49,603 nucleotides of DNA from the NCBI GenBank assembly GCA_031412355.1, contig JANOCR010000183.1, positions 1 to 49,603 on the forward strand, given 5' to 3'. Below are positions 43,505-49,603 of this stretch, one piece after another (within the stretch, counting starts at the first letter, position 1; the number at the start of each line of letters is the position of its first letter). The stretch comes from JAENVT01 sp031412355. GTDB taxonomy: Bacteria > Actinomycetota > Acidimicrobiia > Acidimicrobiales > Ilumatobacteraceae. Below the pieces are notes generated by a model that was given only the letters and a program-made list of their open reading frames with translations, made no database searches and was not told the DNA's origin. The position numbers were made by a program, and so were the translations under genes.

Positions 43505-44658
43505 GCAGAGCGCTGGATGAAGGTGGCGAGGGTGGAGAGGCCGTCGAAGACGTCGGTGAAGCGGGTCGTCAGGGGCGAACAGCCGACACGCACGATGTCG
43601 GGGTCGCGGTAGTCGGTGATCACGCCGCGCTGGGTCAACTCGTCGACCAGATATCCGGCATTCGGATGATGCACGGCCACATGGCCTCCCCGGCGGGCAG
43701 GGTCACGCGGCGACGACGTACGCATTCCGAGCTGGTCACAAAGTTCGAGCCCGAAACCGGTGAGGGCCTGAGCCTTGGCGACGATTCCGTCGATTCCGGC
43801 TTCGGACGTGAGGGCGATCCCCTCGTCGGCCGCGGCAAGGGCGAGGATCGATGGACTGCCGAGCAGCACTCGACGAATGTCGGGCTGAGGCGCGAACTTC
43901 GGGCCCATCTCGAACTGGTCCGACTGAGCGAACCAGCCCCAGATCGGCTGCGGCAGGGTCGCCTGCAGATCGCGGCTGACGTAGCTGAACGCCGGGGCCC
44001 CTGGGCCACCGTTGAGGTACTTGTACGTGCAGCCGACTGCCAACTGCACGCCCGATGCAGCGAGATCGATGGCGAGAACTCCGGCGGCGTGCGAGAGATC
44101 CCACACCGCGATCGCGCCCGCAGCACGTGCCCGCGCTGTCTCACCAGTGACATCGGCGATCTCAGCAGTGCGATAGTCGACGACCGACCGCACCGTCACT
44201 GCCACGTCGTCGAGTTGGTCGACGCTGCCGCGCACCTGCAGGCCACGGGCGTTGGCAATTCCATCCACCACATAGCGATCGGTCGGAAAGTCATCGGGAC
44301 TGATCGCGATCACACGCCGATCGGATCGCATCGCGCAGGCTGCATCGACGAGTTGGTAGATGTTGACCGTGGTCGAGTCGTGTACGACGACCTCACCGGG
44401 CGCAGCGCCGATCAGCGGTGCGAGCCGATCGCCGACGCGCCGAGGCAGATCGAGCCAGTGATCCCACGAGCGGATCAGGCCCGCCGCCCACTCCTCACGC
44501 AGCACCTGTTCGAGCCGAGTGAGCGTTCGCCGCGGCATCATCCCCAACGAGTTGCCATCGAGGTACACCAACGACTGGTCGGCGATGACGAACTCGTCGC
44601 GCCAGCGCGCCAACGGGTCCGCCACGTCGAGGGCGCACGCGTCGTCGCGGGTCAGCAT
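43468..44658 (-). CDS. kynU: Kynureninase
   Basis: A PLP enzyme of 396 residues that cleaves kynurenine (or 3-hydroxykynurenine) to anthranilate and alanine in tryptophan breakdown. LVYLDGNSLGMMP near residue 30, the phosphate-binding STTVN near 95, WDLSHAAGVL with the PLP Asp, and the Schiff-base K213 in CTYKYLNGGPGAP are the family signatures. The C-terminal 11 codons lie within a hairpin, giving an odd basic tail (APRTTRRSRS). It starts 4 bases after the DNA ligase stop. No other kynurenine pathway gene is in view. Confidence 0.95.
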   Translation of the reverse strand: MLTRDDACALDVADPLARWRDEFVIADQSLVYLDGNSLGMMPRRTLTRLEQVLREEWAAGLIRSWDHWLDLPRRVGDRLAPLIGAAPGEVVVHDSTTVNIYQLVDAACAMRSDRRVIAISPDDFPTDRYVVDGIANARGLQVRGSVDQLDDVAVTVRSVVDYRTAEIADVTGETARARAAGAIAVWDLSHAAGVLAIDLAASGVQLAVGCTYKYLNGGPGAPAFSYVSRDLQATLPQPIWGWFAQSDQFEMGPKFAPQPDIRRVLLGSPSILALAAADEGIALTSEAGIDGIVAKAQALTGFGLELCDQLGMRTSSPRDPARRGGHVAVHHPNAGYLVDELTQRGVITDYRDPDIVRVGCSPLTTRFTDVFDGLSTLATFIQRSASAPRTTRRSRS

Positions 44659-44662
44659 TCGT

Positions 44663-45556
44663 TCACGGCTCGATCAGCCCGGTGAAACTGGAGTGGCGTA
44701 CGTAGCCCTCGTTCGTGAACTCGGCGATCTCGACGGTGGCTCGCAGCTCCGGCCGTACCCAGATGGCGTTACGCGAATACTCACGCGGGGGAACGGTCAT
44801 GAACGGGCAACGGTCATTGCGAAGGCCCGCCAGCCTGGCCGAAAGGGTACTGAGCGTGAGCTGGTTGAACCCCGTGCCCACTCCGCCGGCGAACCGTAGA
44901 CCGTCGGGTTCGGGAATCCCGACCAGCAGCGCACCGAAGGTGGTGCCGCGGTTGCCCGTACCCGGCGTGTACCCGCCGATCACGACCTCGATCTTGCGCC
45001 TGTTCTTCACCTTTCGCCAGTTGGGCGTGCGCTTTCCCGGCACGTACGTGCTGCCGAGGCGCTTGGCCATCACACCTTCTAGACCGCGTTCGACTGTGGC
45101 AGCGAGCAGGGCCGCACCGTCGCCTATCCGGTGCGCCGGCACCATCCAGTTGGGCCCGGGTTCGACCAAGCCACCGACCAGTTCGCGGCGTTGCTCGTAG
45201 GGCACGGCGATGGTGTCGTGGCCCTCGACCGACAACACGTCGAACACGTAGAAGGCGACCTGCGTGGCGTGCTGCTGCATGAGCTCGAAACTCGGCCTGC
45301 CTTCGCCGTCGAGCACCACGAGTTCGCCGTCGATGATCGCCGTGCTGGCATTGACGGATCCGGCGAGCTCGGCCAACTCGGGGTACTTGGCGGTGACATC
45401 GAGCAGGTTGCTGCTCTGCAACCTGGTCTGGCCGCCGTCGACGAACGCGAGCGTGCGATAGCCATCCCATTTGATCTCGTAGGCCCAGTTCTGGTCGTCG
45501 GTCGGCAGGTTGCCGATCGCGGCCTTCATCGGCGAGACCGGGAATCGCAGGGTCAT
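44663..45556 (-). CDS. ATP-dependent DNA ligase, LigC-like
   Basis: A 297-residue minimal ATP-dependent ligase. Motif I with the adenylated Lys is YEIKWDGYR near residue 30, motif III-like AFYVFDVLSVEG near 105, motif IV EGVMAKRLGS near 165 and motif V WRKVKNRRKIEVVI near 185. A C-terminal OB fold follows. No Ku or polymerase/primase domain is fused or adjacent, so a full NHEJ ligase (LigD) is excluded; LigC-type repair is the best fit. Its ATG overlaps the CoA-transferase stop by four bases. Confidence 0.92.
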   Translation of the reverse strand: MTLRFPVSPMKAAIGNLPTDDQNWAYEIKWDGYRTLAFVDGGQTRLQSSNLLDVTAKYPELAELAGSVNASTAIIDGELVVLDGEGRPSFELMQQHATQVAFYVFDVLSVEGHDTIAVPYEQRRELVGGLVEPGPNWMVPAHRIGDGAALLAATVERGLEGVMAKRLGSTYVPGKRTPNWRKVKNRRKIEVVIGGYTPGTGNRGTTFGALLVGIPEPDGLRFAGGVGTGFNQLTLSTLSARLAGLRNDRCPFMTVPPREYSRNAIWVRPELRATVEIAEFTNEGYVRHSSFTGLIEP

Positions 45557-46770
45557 CGACGAGGCAGCCTGCTCGACAGCACACCAGAGGCCTCGAGGCG
45601 ATCGAGCTCTTCCTCGTCGAGTTGCAGCAGCTCGCCCAGCACGGCGCGGTTGTCCTCGCCTCGATAACGCGGCTCGCCGCGCAGGCCCACTTCGCCGCTG
45701 CCGAATCGCCATGGCGTATTGGGGAGGCGGAGTGTGCCGCCGCCGCGATCGCTGACATCGACAACCACGCCACGGTCCTTCGCCCACTCCGTATCGCACA
45801 GCTCGCGCAGCGAGCGCAAAGTACCTGTGGCCAGACCGTGCTCGCCCATTGCCGATTCGATGTCTTGGGGAGTGTGCACGGTCGCAGCCCACGCGCTGAG
45901 CACCCCGATCAGGTCGGCGAAGCGAGCCAACCGCGAAGGGACGTCCGCGAAGCGCGGGTCCTCGATCAAGTCGGCCCTGCCGATTGCGGCCATGAATCGT
46001 TCGAACGTTCCTCGCTCGGCGGGATGACCGCTGATCACAACGCTCTCGCCATTGGCCGTCGTCAGCACGGGATAGCCCGCCGGCGCGAAGCTGCGGATCC
46101 AATCTGGTGGGACCTCGCCGTCCCACAGTTGATCGTGGGCGTGCTCGTTCACGTAGAGCATCGTCTCGGCCATCGAGATCTCGATGCGGTCGCCGCGTCC
46201 CGTGCGCTGCCGATTGAACAATGCCGCGAGGATTGCCGAAGCGGCTTCGAGCGAGGTGTACACATCGGCGTGGCTGAACGGATCGTTGGCGTACTGCCCG
46301 CCACGAACGTCGCCCTGCTCCTTGGTGATCCCCGTCTCCGCACCAACGACCGGCGCGTAGGCGCGCCGCGATGCCCACGGCCCGGTAGATCCGTATCCAC
46401 AGATCGAGGCGTACACAATGCCGGGGTTGCGTTCGGTGACCACGTCGTACCCCAGGCCCATGCGATCCATCACACCCGGCCTGAAGTTCTCGAGCAGCAC
46501 ATCGCTGGTGTCGGCGAGCCGCAGCAACAGCTCCGCCGCCTCGGGCTTGCTGGTGTCGAGGCTGACGTTGCGCTTGCCGAGGTTCTGTTGGATGAAGTAC
46601 GTCGCCAGGCCGTTGACCCGCGGGTTGACCGTTCGGGTGATGTCACCTTCGGGTGGTTCGACCTTGATGACGTCGGCGCCGAGATCGCACAACATGCGTG
46701 TTGCATGGGGGCCGCTGAGCACCCTGGTGAAGTCGAGCACGCGCACGCCGTCGAGTGGTCGCTTCGTCAT
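45553..46770 (-). CDS. CaiB/BaiF CoA-transferase family protein
   Basis: A 405-residue type III CoA-transferase that moves CoA between carboxylic acids. The N-terminus RVLDFTRVLSGPHATRMLCDLGADVIKVE is standard for the family (given here by its parts). The catalytic Asp is expected near 165 in the QYANDPFSHADVYTSLEA region. SLDTSKPEAAELLLRLAD and LLENFRPGVMDRMGLGY are further family segments. The ATG at 46770 is 6 bases after TACCCT (46782-46777), so it is probably leaderless. It is the first gene of an operon with the DNA ligase and kynureninase. Confidence 0.94.
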   Translation of the reverse strand: MTKRPLDGVRVLDFTRVLSGPHATRMLCDLGADVIKVEPPEGDITRTVNPRVNGLATYFIQQNLGKRNVSLDTSKPEAAELLLRLADTSDVLLENFRPGVMDRMGLGYDVVTERNPGIVYASICGYGSTGPWASRRAYAPVVGAETGITKEQGDVRGGQYANDPFSHADVYTSLEAASAILAALFNRQRTGRGDRIEISMAETMLYVNEHAHDQLWDGEVPPDWIRSFAPAGYPVLTTANGESVVISGHPAERGTFERFMAAIGRADLIEDPRFADVPSRLARFADLIGVLSAWAATVHTPQDIESAMGEHGLATGTLRSLRELCDTEWAKDRGVVVDVSDRGGGTLRLPNTPWRFGSGEVGLRGEPRYRGEDNRAVLGELLQLDEEELDRLEASGVLSSRLPRR

Positions 46771-46776
46771 GCGGTC

Positions 46777-46802
46777 AGGGTAATTGCCGCGATCACTAGC
46801 CT
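46777..46802. promoter_or_regulatory. Divergent leaderless -10 boxes: CoA-transferase and mannosidase
   Basis: On the minus strand TACCCT (46782 to 46777) is 6 bases before the CoA-transferase ATG. On the plus strand TAGCCT (46797-46802) is 6 bases before the mannosidase GTG. Only 38 bases separate the two start codons, so the promoters overlap. Confidence 0.45.
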
Positions 46803-46808
46803 CGCATC

Positions 46809-49603
46809 GTGCACAACGACCTGAAGCTCGTCGAGGCTCGGCTACGGCGCGAGTTGCACGAGCGGGTGCTGCCGGCGGTGTACCGCGATGCCATTCCATT
46901 GACGGTCGCGGCGTGGGACGTGCCGGGCGAGCCGGCTTCCTTCGACGAGGCGATGGCCGGTGACTATCGGCCATTCGCGATCGGCGACCACTGGAGCCGA
47001 CCGTGGGGCACGACCTGGTTCCGCTTCACGACCGATGTGTCGCCTGCCATGGCCGGTCCGCGGCTCGAAGCGGTGATCGACCTCGGGTTTCATCCCGACT
47101 CGGCGGGATTCCAATCCGAGGGCCTGGTGTGGATCGACGGCCAGGCGGTACAGGGGATCCATCCTCGTCGTACCGGACTGCCGCTGCCACAGATCGGTCC
47201 CGGGCCGTTCACGTTCTTCGTCGAAGCGGCGTCGAACCCCGCGTTCCCCGGGTTCAGGCCGTCGCCGCTCGGCTCCCTCGCCACGGCCGGCGAGGCGCCG
47301 TTGTATCGATTGCGGCAGGCCTCGATCGGTCAGCGCGACGATGTCGTGTTCGGTCTGTTGCTCGACGTTGACGTGTTGCTGGGGCTTGCTCGATCGCTGC
47401 CCACCGACGATGCTCGGCGCATGCGCGTGATGCGCCAACTCGAGGCATCGTTCAATGTCCTCGATCTCGCCCATGTCGACGCCACCGCGGCAGGAGCCCG
47501 GGAACTGTTGAAGCCCGCGCTGGATCTGTCCTCGCGCGGCGGCGCACACCGTGTTGTCGCGGTCGGTCACGCGCACATCGACTCGGCCTGGCTGTGGCCG
47601 ATCCGCGAGACGCAACGAAAGTGCGCGCGCACCTTCGCATCGGCCGTGCGGCTGATGGACGACTACCCCGAGTACCACTTCACCTGCTCGCAAGCCGCGC
47701 AGTACGACTGGATCGAGCGAAGTCACCCGGCCTTGTTCGAGCGCATGCGCGACAAGGCCGCCGAAGGTCAATGGCACCCGGTCGGCGGGATGTGGGTCGA
47801 GCCCGACATGAACCTGCCCAGCGGCGAGAGCATCGTGCGCCAACTGGTATTCGGGCAGCGCTACTTCGAGTCGAGGTTCGGTGTGCGCAGCACGGTCGTC
47901 TGGATTCCCGATGTGTTCGGTTACCCGGCCACGCTGCCACAGATCTTCCAGCAAGGCGGCTGCACACGCTTCGTCACCCAGAAGCTGAGTTGGAACAAGC
48001 AGAACGTCTTCCCGCACTCGACGTTCCGGTGGGAGGGCATCGACGGATCGCGCGTCCTCACTCACTTCCCTCCCGTCGATACGTACAACGCCGAGGTCAC
48101 ACCGGCCGAGGTTCGCTACGCCGAGCGCAACTTCAAAGAACACGGTTGGAGCAACTGGTCGCTGATGCCATTCGGGCACGGCAACGGCGGCGGCGGCCCG
48201 ACGCGCGAGATGTTGGAGCGGGCGAGGCGCATGGCCGACCTCGACGGCGTGTCGCGGATCGAGGTCGGCACCGCCGAGCAGTTCTTCGGGCACGTCGAGG
48301 CCGAAATCGCGACAGGCGCTCCGGTTCCTGTGTGGTCGGGCGAGCTCTACTTCGAAATGCACCGGGGCACGTTGACGTCGCAGTCGGCGACGAAGATCGG
48401 CAACCGGCGCTGCGAGCGCCTGCTGCGTGAGGCCGAACTGTGGTGGGTTGCGGCGGGGGGCGCGCCACCCGACATCACAGCGGAGCTCGACGACTTGTGG
48501 AAGGAAGTGCTGTTGCAGCAGTTCCACGACATCATCCCCGGCTCGTCGATCGCTTGGGTAGCCGACGACGCCGAGGCCGCCCACCGGCGAGTCGGTGATC
48601 GCCTCGAGACGATCGTCAACGAGGCCATCACGTTGGTCGCGCCGGCGGGTGTATCGGTCGCCAACGCGGCGACGCACGCCCGGCGCGAGGTGATCGTCAT
48701 CGACGGCGAGCCCACGACGGTCGACGTTCCTGGCTCAGGGATCGCCGATGTGGATCCAGCGACACCAGGCGAACACCATGTCACGGTGACCGAGCATTCG
48801 ATGAACAACGGCCTGATCACGGTGTGCTGGAACCTGGACGGCGAGATCGTCTCGATCATCGACGTGGTACGTGGCCGGCAGTTGTTGCCGGCGGGGCAGC
48901 GGATCACGCTGGAACTGGCACCGGACCACCCAGTCGAGTACGACGCGTGGGATCTCGAAGGCTGGACCCGATCCCTCGGCTCGGCGATTTCAGCGACCGC
49001 ATCGATCGAACTCGAGTCTCATCCCCTGCTTGCCCGGCTGGTCGTGGGCCGCTCGTTCGGCAACTCCTCGCTGACCCAGACCTACACGATGCGCGCCGGT
49101 TCGGCGCGGCTCGACATCGCGTTCGACATCCAGTGGAACGAGGACGAAAGGTTGCTTTCGGTGATGGTGCCCATCGACGTGCACGCCAGCGAGGCCATCT
49201 GCGACATCCAGTTCGGCCATGTCAGGCGCCCGACCCATGCCAGCAGTTCGTGGGATGCCGCCAAGTTCGAGGTGTGCGCTCATCGATTCGTCGACATCAG
49301 CGAGCCGTCGTTCGGCGTCGCCGTGCTCAACGATGGCCGCTACGGCCACGGTGTGCAGAACGGCGGCGTCAGCGTGTCACTGCTGCGCGCAGCCAAGTAC
49401 CCCGATCCCGGTGCCGACCACGGCCGGCACTCGGTGACGATCAGCGTGCTGCCGCACGGGCTCGGATTGCACGACGTGCTACACGAGGCCGAGGCCCTAA
49501 ATCTGCCGCTGCGTGTTGTGGTGACCGGCCAGGCCGCAGTCGCGCCTGAACCGATCGTCACGCTCGACCATCGCGGCGTGCAGATCACCAGCGTGAAGCT
49601 TGC
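46809..49603 (+). CDS. GH38 alpha-mannosidase, 3' end outside the window
   Basis: 931 codons are visible with no stop before the edge. Glycoside hydrolase family 38 enzymes remove alpha-mannose. The zinc/catalytic motif GHAHIDSAWLWP lies at residues 253-264 (H254, H256, D258). The nucleophile is D368 in WIPDVFGYP. GGGGPTREM and LLQQFHDIIPGSS (near 575) are further family landmarks. An N-terminal beta domain of ~240 residues precedes the catalytic barrel, and the C-terminal beta-sandwich is incomplete. GTG 46809 begins VHNDLKLVEARL and has TAGCCT 6 bases upstream. No signal peptide is seen, so it acts inside the cell, possibly in recycling of mannosyl glycans. Confidence 0.94.
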   Translation, partial: MHNDLKLVEARLRRELHERVLPAVYRDAIPLTVAAWDVPGEPASFDEAMAGDYRPFAIGDHWSRPWGTTWFRFTTDVSPAMAGPRLEAVIDLGFHPDSAGFQSEGLVWIDGQAVQGIHPRRTGLPLPQIGPGPFTFFVEAASNPAFPGFRPSPLGSLATAGEAPLYRLRQASIGQRDDVVFGLLLDVDVLLGLARSLPTDDARRMRVMRQLEASFNVLDLAHVDATAAGARELLKPALDLSSRGGAHRVVAVGHAHIDSAWLWPIRETQRKCARTFASAVRLMDDYPEYHFTCSQAAQYDWIERSHPALFERMRDKAAEGQWHPVGGMWVEPDMNLPSGESIVRQLVFGQRYFESRFGVRSTVVWIPDVFGYPATLPQIFQQGGCTRFVTQKLSWNKQNVFPHSTFRWEGIDGSRVLTHFPPVDTYNAEVTPAEVRYAERNFKEHGWSNWSLMPFGHGNGGGGPTREMLERARRMADLDGVSRIEVGTAEQFFGHVEAEIATGAPVPVWSGELYFEMHRGTLTSQSATKIGNRRCERLLREAELWWVAAGGAPPDITAELDDLWKEVLLQQFHDIIPGSSIAWVADDAEAAHRRVGDRLETIVNEAITLVAPAGVSVANAATHARREVIVIDGEPTTVDVPGSGIADVDPATPGEHHVTVTEHSMNNGLITVCWNLDGEIVSIIDVVRGRQLLPAGQRITLELAPDHPVEYDAWDLEGWTRSLGSAISATASIELESHPLLARLVVGRSFGNSSLTQTYTMRAGSARLDIAFDIQWNEDERLLSVMVPIDVHASEAICDIQFGHVRRPTHASSSWDAAKFEVCAHRFVDISEPSFGVAVLNDGRYGHGVQNGGVSVSLLRAAKYPDPGADHGRHSVTISVLPHGLGLHDVLHEAEALNLPLRVVVTGQAAVAPEPIVTLDHRGVQITSVKL

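Noticed and set aside
46842..48677. 611-codon minus-strand frame
   Set aside because: Shadow of the GH38 gene, which has clear catalytic motifs on the plus strand.

Overview
The window is GC-rich bacterial chromosome from an actinobacterium, most likely of the Acidimicrobiia (Ilumatobacter-like) type. That placement is inferred from gene content and not from a search. It rests on very strong G/C third-position bias, many start codons 6-9 bases after a TANNNT -10 box (leaderless transcripts), a mycothiol-dependent nitroreductase homologue, CsoR with typical operators, a LuxR-type ATPase regulator, and a core block of heme, isoprenoid and rRNA-methyltransferase genes. Genes are tightly packed, with many 4-base ATGA/GTGA overlaps. 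No gene-free stretch exceeds 300 bases.

Layout. 1-9327 is a heme biosynthesis region: the 3' end of hemC, hemD, then hemB and hemL. It is split by about 6 kb holding a secreted beta-propeller protein, an AbiEi/DUF559 nuclease-like gene bracketed by two similar palindromes, a membrane-anchored Ig-like protein and a GGDEF diguanylate cyclase. 9343-12963 holds a membrane protein, rlmB-type methyltransferase, ispF and ispD, and a divergent CRP-family regulator. 12970-15550 is an ABC-2 exporter pair coupled to an OpuAC-like lipoprotein. 15614-18199 encodes a single-chain molybdenum hydroxylase. 18258-22916 holds an orphan FHA-FtsK/EssC-like ATPase and a divergent sigma-like regulator, with a 12-bp tandem repeat between them. 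22934-26049 holds a low-molecular-weight phosphatase, an enoyl-CoA hydratase, a small ORF, tRNA-Lys and an M23 peptidase.

26114-33505 holds YibE/F, a two-component system and a copper island: csoR, three CsoR operators, then copZ, a His-rich exported protein and copA in one operon. 33496-38146 is a GntR-controlled catabolic operon (DUF1185, alpha/beta hydrolase, luciferase-like monooxygenase, aldehyde dehydrogenase), with a palindromic operator between the divergent promoters. 38163-39813 holds a 30-residue peptide with a strong ribosome binding site, Cu/Zn superoxide dismutase, and a DsbA-like nitroreductase behind a SigR/SigH-type promoter. 39817-43434 holds an IclR regulator and a LuxR-family ATPase regulator. 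43467-46770 is an operon of CaiB-type CoA-transferase, ATP-dependent DNA ligase and kynureninase, ending in a long hairpin. 46809 to the end is a GH38 alpha-mannosidase cut by the window edge.

No complete mobile element, CRISPR array or prophage was seen. The least explained signals are the palindrome-bracketed DUF559 gene, the orphan EssC-like/sigma-like pair with its tandem repeat, the lipoprotein-plus-ABC-2 operon, and the N-heterocycle-style catabolic operon.
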